Shown here piece after piece: positions 20,939 to 29,449 of a DNA stretch of 64,000 nt. The notes under the pieces were generated by a model, which was not told the DNA's origin, did not search any database, and saw only the letters and a list, made by a program, of their open reading frames with translations. The position numbers and the translations under genes are program-made. Source of the DNA: Skeletonema tropicum (lineage: Eukaryota; Bacillariophyta; Thalassiosirophyceae; Thalassiosirales; Thalassiosiraceae); assembly GCA_037178625.1 (NCBI GenBank), contig CM074133.1, positions 744,001 to 808,000 of the forward strand. The letters run 5' to 3'. The first letter of the stretch is position 1. Every line of letters begins with the position of its first letter.

Positions 20939-22900
20939 TGTTGATGAACGCTTTTGCCAACTAACGTAGATAACCGGTTATCTACGTTAGTTGGCAAAAG
21001 CATTCATCAACATAATGAAAGTCGCTAGTTCGAGCCCCGAGTCAGGTACTCTACCTCCGCGCACGTAAGAGCCAGAGTAGTAAGAGCCATCAGTAGCCAG
21101 CCAGTAGCCTGTGGTCTGATGGGGGGATGGTGATAATATTGAACACCAGGGGCAACATTAGAATGCTCCATCTAATGTAGATAATCGGCTAGAGATGACT
21201 GTCACTTGATAGTGCAGTCAGGCTTGTAATGCTTAGAAGCATACGCTCAGCGAACACGAGGTTCTGGACTGCACGACAGTCATCTCGGCGCTAGCGACTT
21301 TCATTATGTTGATGAATGCTTTTGCCAACTAACGTAGATAACCGGTTATCTACGTTAGTTGGCAAAAGCATTCATCAACATAATGAAAGTCGCTAGTTCG
21401 AGCCCCGAGTCAGGTACTCTACCTCCGCGCACGTAAGAGCCAGAGTAGTAAGAGCCATCAGTAGCCAGCCAGTAGCCTGTGGTCTGATGGGGGGATGGTG
21501 ATAATATTGAACACCAGGGGCAACATTAGAATGCTCCATCTAATGTAGATAATCGGCTAGAGATGACTGTCACTTGATAGTGCAGTCAGGCTTGTAATGC
21601 TTAGAAGCATACGCTCAGCGAACACGAGGTTCTGGACTGCACGACAGTCATCTCGGCGCTAGCGACTTTCATTATGTTGATGAATGCTTTTGCCAACTAA
21701 CGTAGATAACCGGTTATCTACGTTAGTTGGCAAAAGCATTCATCAACATAATGAAAGTCGCTAGTTCGAGCCCCGAGTCAGGTACTCTACCTCCGCGCAC
21801 GTAAGAGCCAGAGTAGTAAGAGCCATCAGTAGCCAGCCAGTAGCCTGTGGTCTGATGGGGGGATGGTGATAATATTGAACACCAGGGGCAACATTAGAAT
21901 GCTCCATCTAATGTAGATAATCGGCTAGAGATGACTGTCACTTGATAGTGCAGTCAGGCTTGTAATGCTTAGAAGCATACGCTCAGCGAACACAAGGTTC
22001 TGGACTGCACGACAGTCATCTCGGCGCTAGCGACTTTCATTATGTTGATGAATGCTTTTGCCAACTAACGTAGATAACCGGTTAGAGATGACTGTCACTT
22101 GATAGTGCAGTCAGGCTTGTAATGCTTAGAAGCATACGCTCAGCGAACACGAGGTACGTTAGTTGGCAAAAGCATTCATCAACATAATGAAAGTCGCTAG
22201 TTCGAGCCCCGAGTCAGGTACTCTACCTCCGCGCACGTAAGAGCCAGAGTAGTAAGAGCCATCAGTAGCCAGCCAGTAGCCTGTGGTCTGATGGGGGGAT
22301 GGTGATAATATTGAACACCAGGGGCAACATTAGAATGCGGTTATCTACGTTAGTTGGCAAAAGCATTCATCAACATAATGAAAGTCGCTAGCGCCGAGAT
22401 GACTGTCGTGCAGTCCAGAACCTCGTGTTCGCTGAGCGTATGCTTCTAAGCATTACAAGCCTGACTGCACTATCAAGTGACAGTCATCTCTAGCCGATTA
22501 TCTACATTAGATGGAGCATTCTAATGTTGCCCCTGGTGTTCAATATTATCACCATCCCCCCATCAGACCACAGGCTACTGGCTGGCTACTGATGGCTCTT
22601 ACTACTCTGGCTCTTACGTGCGCGGAGGTAGAGTACCTGACTCGGGGCTCGAACTAGCGACTTTCATTATGTTGATGAATGCTTTTGCCAACTAACGTAG
22701 ATAACCGGTTATCTACGTTAGTTGGCAAAAGCATTCATCAACATAATGAAAGTCGCTAGCGCCGAGATGACTGTCGTGCAGTCCAGAACCTCGTGTTCGC
22801 TGAGCGTATGCTTCTAAGCATTACAAGCCTGACTGCACTATCAAGTGACAGTCATCTCTAACCGGTTATCTACGTTAGTTGGCAAAAGCATTCATCAACA
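20939..22900. mobile_element. Inserted array of foldback units nested in the outer transposon's TIR
   Basis: This 1,962-bp block begins TGTTGATGAACGC and ends GCATTCATCAACA, an inverted repeat of about 38 bp with one mismatch, and is flanked by direct GGCTG repeats (20934-20938 and 22901-22905). It interrupts the left TIR of the outer element, so it came later. It comprises three identical direct 368-bp units, a rearranged fourth unit carrying an extra 71-base internal segment, one inverted 368-bp unit (22339-22706) and a partial unit. There is no ORF of note. The TSD suggests the whole array inserted as one piece, or that one unit inserted and then amplified in place. Confidence 0.75.
20976..22079. 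repeat. Three exact tandem 368-bp foldback repeats
   Basis: Units at 20976-21343, 21344-21711 and 21712-22079 are essentially identical; I noticed one G/A difference in the third (near 21993). Each begins GGTTATCTACGTTAGTTGGC and ends in the complement, with perfect 53-bp terminal inverted repeats up to CTAG. Adjacent units therefore form long palindromes at each junction (centres 20975/6, 21343/4, 21711/2, 22079/80). Inside, AGATGACTGTC...GACAGTCATCT and GTGCAGTC...GACTGCAC form a second nested hairpin. Near-identity implies very recent amplification or ongoing homogenisation. Confidence 0.85.
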
Positions 22901-23349
22901 GGCTGGGCGAGAGAGAGAAGACCATCAGAGATGCTCTGCTCGCTGAGCCCCCGCCGCACAGGTGACTTCAAAAAGCGTCCGGACAATTTTTGGCGCGGTC
23001 GCCATTTTTGTTCATTTCACCATGACAGTCTACTAGCCAAAATTCGTCCAGTAGGGCTTCTCTCTGCAAAAGGTGCATAGACTGTTAGATTGAAAATCCT
23101 CTCAGAATTAGGGCGGCAGGGGTATTGTTGGGACAGTGGTGGCTTGGTTTGGGTCAAAATGACCTGTTTCTGCTCATGCCACTGGGTTTTGACATGTGCT
23201 ATTTTGTGCATCATCGTCTCGACAAAATTATGCATCGGTACTATTGAATTGCTGCCCCCCAGTTGTGTTAATAATTAATCTATTGCGCAAAATTAACGCA
23301 TATCATCGTATTGATAACCTACGCGTCCCCTTCCGATTTCGATCTCTTC

Positions 23350-24388
23350 ATGGATAACATTAATGCTGCCAAGAATGCCCTATCTTCTGGGGCTGGGGGT
23401 GATGGCAACGAATGTGATGGTGGCGAGCATCTTCATACGCAGTCGCAGCCAATGTCTCTACCAACAGACACCAATCCTGCTGGCAATCTAAATAACAACG
23501 CTGCAACCAATGGCATCCACCCCTCCGACTACAGCGACGATTATATTAATGATGACACCGAGTACGACTTCATTACTTCTGCTCCGGCGCCGACTCCACA
23601 ATCATCGGCAGACATCATCGCCAAAATGCTTGCTACTGCTCACGGAGTACACAGTCCACGCCCCTTCCAAATTGACGCCATCTTTCAGTTGTGTATTCGT
23701 CGTGTTTCCATGCTGTATCTTATTCGTAAAACAGGAGAGGGGAAATCATTGGTATTAAAAGGGATGGCAACAATTAAGCGTGGGATCACTCTCTGCCTTG
23801 TGCCACTTGTTGGATTGGGAAGTGATCAAGCTATCAAAACAACCTGCATGGCATGCGGTATGGAGGCGCATCATTTGGACGAGTGGAAAGACGATCGGTG
23901 TGACGTGTTGATGGATAGGCTAACAATGTTTGATCCAACTAAACAACACAAGTCAATAGTATTCCGCAATGGAAGAATACTCGGAAAATACGCAGACATT
24001 TAAGGACAGAGGTGGATGTGGCCGTTGCCCATACTGCTTGGGTGATCACAAACAATTTACAGATACAATTGACAGGAGGTTTGTTGCCTCTACTCTTCAA
24101 GTCAAATTACCCACTCTACGAGAGCCAGTCCTGGCATCGGATTTTGTAAAGTTCTTGACTGATGCTGCGAATAAGAACGAAATGAAACGCCTTATATGGA
24201 CGGAGAGTGGTAAATCTAAATCTCCAGGAAAGGTTCATGCACTTGCTTCGCAACTACTGGCTGCTGGTTTCATTCGACTCGTTGTGAAAGACCAATCCAA
24301 ACTCGGGAAGAATGATTTCACTCAGAAAGACATACACGTCCAAATTGGAACTGTCTTGCAACAAGATGTCAATAATAAGTATGATTGA
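23350..24388 (+). pseudogene. RecQ-like helicase remnant of the outer transposon
   Basis: The first frame starts with an ATG at 23350 and reads to 24003. It has an acidic N-terminus, then RPFQIDAIFQLCIRR (a Q-motif-like entry) and IRKTGEGKSLVLKG (motif I), followed by LCLVPLVGLGSDQ (motif Ia), as in RecQ/DEAD helicases. The second frame overlaps and continues to 24388 with a GGCGRCPYC zinc-knuckle-like motif and a basic C-terminus. Motifs II-VI between them are missing, so an internal deletion plus frame shift has removed the catalytic core. The protein cannot be an active helicase; it marks the element as a deletion derivative of a helicase-coding parent. Confidence 0.65.
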
Positions 24389-24814
24389 AGAATTTGCGAT
24401 CAATTGTCATTCATTGTGGGAGCCATTCAACTACGACAGACAAAGGTGGGAAGCAAGGTTATTAAGTTAGAGGTTACTATTCTTATATTCATTTTCATCA
24501 AATGCTTTGCACTCTTTGGCGATGCTTTCTTCCCATGGATCCAGCATTCCGACTGCTTTGAAGAGAGTAATTTGTTGTTTTGTTTTTGTCGCTGTTATAT
24601 GCTGGAAACAAGTAGTAGCACTGGCCTGGCGGGCTGGAGGCTGGCTGGAGGGCTGGTGCGTGTTGAGTCTTGTTGGGTGTCGGTGATCGGTGAGGAGTGA
24701 GGAGTTTTGTCCGGACGCCTTTTTTGGTCATCTGTGCGGCGGGGGCTAGCCGCACATCTAGCTTCTCTCTTCTCTCTTGTGCGGCCCAGTCCCCGGTGGT
24801 AGGGGTGCTGGTAG

Positions 24815-24905
24815 AGTGTAAGTAAGAAATAGGATCTTCAGACTTCAGACACATGTCTGAGTGACTGACTCTGCGCGGTTCGTAAGAGTGTAAAAAATCA
24901 GAGCT
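24815..24905. other. Short spacer between two mobile elements
   Basis: Contains an extra half-copy of the AATCAGAGCTGG motif that forms the end of the next element. Nothing else is seen. Confidence 0.3.
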
Positions 24906-25430
24906 GGAAAAAAATCAGAGCCAGCTCTGATTTGAGATTTTTGCTCACAACCAAACTACGCACAAAACACAAAACTCGACTGCAGTAGTTGCCTCTACGC
25001 CCTACTACGCCGCAACATCGACCCTCCACCTACCTGCACCGGCCATAAGTTGATAGTACATGTTATTACCTTTCGATTAAACCGCTGGGAGTCATCATAT
25101 TCACTATACTCGCATTACAGCGGCTGCATAGGTGCTCATATACGCATGCGTCATACAAAGAATCACTAGAATTGTCTAGCGAAAATAGGCACTTTTGGTA
25201 CGTCTGTAACTCTTTATCGTCTCAATATAATTCGGTCGCCTAAATTATATTTGCATTCGGATACATCTCCTCAAGACATTCCGCGTATTTGGTTTGGGCT
25301 CAATACGATTACAGGTGCGCTCTAGGAGGGTATGCTCACATGGTTGTTTTGTCTGTTTTGTTAGTGTTTTGCTAGTTGATGTGGGGCGCGCGCAAAAAAA
25401 TTAAATCAGAGCCAGCTCTGATTTTTTTCC
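24906..25430. mobile_element. MITE-like element with palindromic TIRs
   Basis: The ends at 24906-24933 and 25403-25430 are inverted repeats: GGAAAAAAATCAGAGC followed by a two-base centre and GCTCTGATTT. Each end is itself a near-palindrome (AATCAGAGC-NN-GCTCTGATT), so each can fold alone or pair with the other. The ~470-bp interior has no ORF. Target duplication is not clear because the left flank holds another partial copy of the motif. Confidence 0.5.
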
Positions 25431-27379
25431 TGCAGTAGTAAGTATGAGGCAGGAGTGCTTTTTAGCGATTAGGTAGGTAGTAGGTACTCTTCGCCCAAAT
25501 TATTTGTCCGTAGTTCGCATCTTCATCTATCAAATAATAGGCTCAAACCTAAAATTGTTAACTGTCTCACCCCTCTAACTACTCCTATGATGGTAGTACC
25601 GCGGCTTCCGGCTTCTCACTCTCAACAACTCTGGCTTTTCTTCTATATATACGTTCGTAGTTTCACCCTCCTGTTGTTGTTTTGCGAATTCCAATAAGCG
25701 ATTGCGGTCGGTTTGAAAAGTACTAATTCCTATCGTACATACTCACGTGGAGAAATTGGTGTTTCGGTCAAAAAATCCCCTCACCCCTCACCTCCCCTCA
25801 CCCACACAACCACACAAAAACACCATGACGGCCGCCTTTATTAGTAGGTTTGCTTCCACTGTGGCGTACTATCAAAATACAGGGCACCGTCAGTAACTAC
25901 TGCACTTTCGGGCCGCTAATAATAGCTGTCTAAAGTGGGCATCTATACACTCAATCTCAACAAAACACCATGGAGTACAAATTTACTTCTTGTGCAAAGG
26001 CATTGGGGCTTCTTGATCTTAACGTTGGCATGGCCCCAGTGGATCATATCATCAAGCATTACAGAAAAGTTTTGGCTAAGTCGTCTTGGGGTCTACGGTA
26101 TCTGTCACCCTGGAGAAAGCTACTTCGCACGTGTGTCGGAGCACGGGAACCGTCGGAGCTTGCAAATAGTCGATCTGACACCCTCTCTGTTGCTGTAAAT
26201 TGCTTCCTACCAATCAAGAACTTCGGCGTCAATTGCCTGTTAATATTAGAATGAAATCGTGCATTTTCTAGAACCCGCGGTGGGATAGCATGTCCCATCC
26301 CTTTGGACTGTCCTCAGATGTGGCCGCCAAAGTAACTCCACTATTACAGTCTCAGACACTCGTGCCAGAAATGACCCATCGGTGTGCACCAAGATATACA
26401 CCGTACAGCACTCGCAAAGTCGGCTGAGGAGATAATTCTTTCTGGGGGTGTTTATTGGAAAAGTAGCAAGTCAGTGTACGACGATTGAATGTCAAGCAGG
26501 GGAGAGTGCTAAGTGATACTCGACATTCTCAGGATGGCTTAGAAGTGGTCAGTAATAACACGGAGTTGTCAGTAGCGTGTGAAGTTTGCGGTAGATGTTA
26601 CGACGAACGGGTGCGGGGTGATTGCGACATGGATGAAGGTCGTATGATGAGACATAACAATGTCAAGCGAGGGAGAGTGATTGATTAGCTCGACATTCTC
26701 ATGCTTGAATGCATGGGTGGTGCTGGAGGTTATATTCAGCATAGCAGTATTGACGTTATTTTATCCGTTATACAATACTTCATATTGCTCTTGGTAATAT
26801 GAGAAGTTTGGTGTTGAAAAGAAGGGTGTTGATAGAGAGCGTGGGTGGAAGATAGTGGGAGCTTAGATACTTATTCAGTCTGTGTCGGAACTGCCAAGAT
26901 GGAAGGTGAGATGTCTTGTGATGATCTTAGAGATAAAGTGAACCCCAAGTTTGAATAGCGACGTGTAATCTTGTCTTCCACTCCCGATGGTGCATATTAA
27001 CACAACTTCGCTTTGTCCTCTTCCGCAGCCATTCTTTGACTCTGTTTCTTCTCGGCGTGCGTCTTCCACACAAGTCAAACGACGTTTGACCAAAGATCCG
27101 TGCGTCTTGCACAAGCCAAACGACATTGTGCATACGATGGTCTTTGCGCATTCATGCCCACCTTTTCCGACTAGTATGAAATTCAAGAAGTGGTGCCCAC
27201 GCAAAGAATAGAAAAGATGAGGGATGCCAACGAAGCAGATGAAGTTGACGCATAGAAAGAAATGTGAAACAGAAGATGGATGAGGATATGAATTGCATCG
27301 ATATTTATCAGATGTTGCATGATACATGATACACACTGGACACAGAGTAGTGTGCAGGTGAAATAAGTAGGGTAAATTT
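25431..27379. other. Intergenic / LTR-like region without supported gene
   Basis: Only short ORFs without recognisable domains occur (for example 25970-26254 and 26875-27414). The direct repeat pair at 26487-26702 is listed separately. Given the Gypsy integrase remnant next door on the minus strand, part of this stretch may be its 3' LTR and flanking repeats, but the boundaries are not visible. Confidence 0.3.
26487..26702 (+). repeat. Two direct repeats resembling a retroelement PPT/LTR start
   Basis: Copies at about 26487-26531 and 26659-26702 share AATGTCAAGC, a purine-rich GGGGAGAGTG-like tract and CTCGACATTCTCA, about 172 bases apart. A purine tract followed by a repeated sequence is what the polypurine tract and LTR start of a retrotransposon look like. 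The orientation is opposite to the integrase remnant at 27605-28040, so a second element would be needed. Confidence 0.4.
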
Positions 27380-27438
27380 AAAGTACGTCTGGTGGATCCT
27401 CCCAGAGGCGACATTGTCTGTGGTAAGTGATAACGAAC
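27380..27438 (-). repeat. Dispersed repeat, partner of 3774-3831
   Basis: On the minus strand this matches the segment at 3774-3831, including GTTCGTTATCACTTA and CCACCAGACGTACTTT. It lies about 170 bases downstream of the Gypsy integrase remnant in the same orientation, consistent with the 3' end of that retroelement. Confidence 0.5.
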
Positions 27439-27604
27439 GTTGCTGTATCAGCTTTACTTCCCAATCTTATCGAATTCAATCATTGGCATAGCATAAGACT
27501 TTCAAATAACATAGATTTCGCTCAATAGCATAAACGACCAATGACCAATCTCTCGAGAACCCCTTTCCCAAGGATTGCATCCTGTACAAAGGCATATTAC
27601 AATT

Positions 27605-28040
27605 TCATTCTCCATGTACAGAACTCCCATCTCCGTCGCTTTCGAAGTAGGGTGTCAATCTTCGAACATTGAGACGCTCATTAATTGCACCTCGTTGCAG
27701 TCGCACTGTTCCATTCGTAAACACTTGACTAACCTCATAAGGACCCTCGTGTACATCCTCCGGCTTCGGAAGATGGCTCCCGTCAGTTGCCTTGATGATC
27801 ATGGCTTTCTGACCGACAGTATAGTCTCAGGGAACTCGACGCTTGTTTTCACGTATATCGTCGTATATTGGAGCGATCCACCAGCTGCTGACGGCGCCTG
27901 CCCACTTCAGACTTCAGACCAATCGCAAAGAAATGGTATATCAAATAACATGTCTCTACCGAAGATCGCTTGGCCTGGTGACGCCCGCAACACCGAATGA
28001 TGCGTACTCCTTATTATTCTTATCCCATTGATTATGTTGG
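27605..28040 (-). pseudogene. Ty3/Gypsy-type integrase C-terminal remnant
   Basis: The minus strand reads LRASPGQAIFGRDMLFDIPF, the familiar stretch after the catalytic core of Gypsy integrases. After frame breaks and stops it reads RRRQQLVDRSN, then VHEGPYEVSQVFTNGTVRLQ and INERLNVRRLTPYF, ending at 27605. The GPY and RLTPYF motifs are characteristic of the integrase C-terminal domain of Ty3/Gypsy elements. At least two frame changes and an in-frame stop show that it is dead. No reverse transcriptase, protease or gag part is seen in the window, so only the 3' end of pol survives. Confidence 0.75.
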
Positions 28041-28454
28041 TATTGATATCAATGGGAGGCGGCACAACGCTGGGTGGTTAAGCCTCCTATTCTTTCGATG
28101 TCATCTACCCTCCACCAAGGCCCCGGACACATGACACATCTAAGCATGTGTCAGATTGAAGGTCTTGACGCTCCGTAGGTGTTGACACTGACACTACGGC
28201 GATACAATACTTTGTTTTAGTGAGTGTCTTAATAAGTATTCCATGTATTGCGGCCGCTATGATGGCCGAGGACACAGGATGGACATTACAACAACAACAT
28301 GGATGGTGTGTTGTGTGTTGTGTTGTAAGTATGTGGCGGGTGGTGGGATTTTTGGCCGAAACACCGATTTCCCCCTTTCTCGTGGACCGCAATCGCTTAT
28401 TCATTAGAAGTGTAATAAGAAGAACATAAATAGCACAGCAGCACCGCAAACATC
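28041..28454. promoter_or_regulatory. Upstream region of the small charged-protein gene
   Basis: 414 bases between the retroelement remnant and the next ATG. A small inverted pair (ATCCCATTGAT... and ATATCAATGGGA) is at about 28021-28056. The promoter role is inferred from position only. Confidence 0.3.
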
Positions 28455-28979
28455 ATGGTGGACACCAGAGAGCTCTTTAACCGTCTCAAGAGGGAACTGG
28501 ATAAGCGGCGAAAGGAGCGTGAAAGAGAGGAGGAAGACGAGATGTCGATGACCGACGATTCTTCTTCTACATCATCAGATGAGGCGTCATCTCCTGATAT
28601 CAAGAAGCCTCAACGAAAATCGTCTGCCGCTCGAAGAAAGAAAGCTCGCCGCGGCAGCTCAAGATCGAGCCGCAAAATAATAGAATCAGAGTCTTCGCCG
28701 TTATCATTGATGCTCTACTCATCTATGCAGCTTCCGACTGCATGTCTACACGAACACGACGGCTGCGATGAGGCTGAGCTAATCGCCCGGGCAAATCGAT
28801 GTAAAGAAATACTGAGACTATCAAATGAGGCAAAGGAAGCCGAAGATGCTAGAGCCAAGGCTGCGAAGAACAAGAAGTCGTTGGTATGGGCGAAGCCCAC
28901 GTTTGAACTAGATCCTGAACAACAACCAACACCTGATACGACCTCTACGAAGGATGCATATACTTGTAACTTAGGCTAG
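28455..28979 (+). CDS. Small charged, coiled-coil-like hypothetical protein
   Basis: A 174-residue single-exon ORF with ATG at 28455 in an ACATCATGG context. Residues 1-30 are an amphipathic, highly charged helix (LFNRLKRELDKRRKEREREE). An acidic Ser-rich stretch and a strongly basic segment follow (SSAARRKKARRGSSRSSRK, about 56-75). Residues about 105-150 form another Ala/Glu/Lys helix (RANRCKEILRLSNEAKEAED). No known domain or signal peptide is seen. The composition suggests a nuclear or nucleic-acid-associated protein, but that is only an inference. The regular codon pattern and lack of interruptions favour a real gene. Confidence 0.5.
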   Translation: MVDTRELFNRLKRELDKRRKEREREEEDEMSMTDDSSSTSSDEASSPDIKKPQRKSSAARRKKARRGSSRSSRKIIESESSPLSLMLYSSMQLPTACLHEHDGCDEAELIARANRCKEILRLSNEAKEAEDARAKAAKNKKSLVWAKPTFELDPEQQPTPDTTSTKDAYTCNLG

Positions 28980-29449
28980 AAAACAACTAACGTTAACGTG
29001 ACAAAAACTTTACTCCATAAAAACAAATCATGTGATAGATACAACTATGAATTCTATTCCTCATTTGCAACATTCTCTTAACCTCTGATCGTTCCCGATC
29101 CACTTCAATCGAGCAATGATTTTGCTGGCGCGCTGCGCTCATGATCAGTATTCCAAGATTCCTTCCTACCTACCTTTCAACACAAACATCGTTGTATTGT
29201 ACCGTATGGAGCGTGAGATTTCACTGAGAAAGAACAGATGTAACACGTCTGGCAGCAACGCTGGGCATGACCTACTTACATTACACAAGGTCATGGTACC
29301 TTCCTTGTTGCCTTCTCTTAAAATGTTGAAGAAGAAGAAGAAGTAAGATGTCGACATAAGAAGTAGACCCATGGAATGATAAGATTAGGAATATTATGAA
29401 GAATTGGAATAAATGTATTGTGTCTCAAGCTTTGCTGTGGCACCCCACT
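28980..29449. other. Convergent 3' flanks
   Basis: Region between the 3' ends of the small charged-protein gene and the decayed ATPase copy. Short GAA repeats are near 29330. No gene is supported. Confidence 0.35.

Larger units (their letters stand above)
20916..24809. mobile_element. DNA transposon with ~105-bp TIRs and a RecQ-like helicase remnant
   Basis: The outer ends are AGCACCCCTACCACCGGGG and its complement, flanked on both sides by the direct repeat GGTAG (20911-20915 and 24810-24814), a plausible 5-bp target-site duplication. The inverted repeat continues: the left arm resumes after an insertion at about 22901-22990 (GCGAGAGAG...CCCCCGCCGCACAG...GTCCGGACAA), matching the right arm at about 24708-24809 with mismatches. 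Without the inserted array the element is about 1.9 kb. Inside is a broken RecQ-like helicase ORF (23350-24388) and no recognisable transposase. It is therefore non-autonomous. The superfamily is not assigned. Confidence 0.75.

Noticed and set aside
20979..21040. A functional tRNA gene
   Set aside because: A and B boxes are present, but the acceptor stem does not pair and the anticodon stem is incomplete.
20939..22900. CRISPR array as an explanation for the regular repeats
   Set aside because: The repeats are 368 bp, foldback in structure, without unique spacers or cas genes, and the context is eukaryotic.
25970..26254. 94-codon ORF with a weak J-domain-like helix (DHIIKHYRKVLAKS)
   Set aside because: No HPD motif, an overlapping ORF in another frame, and retroelement surroundings.
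26875..27414. 179-codon minus-strand ORF
   Set aside because: Composition looks like non-coding LTR sequence and no domain is visible.
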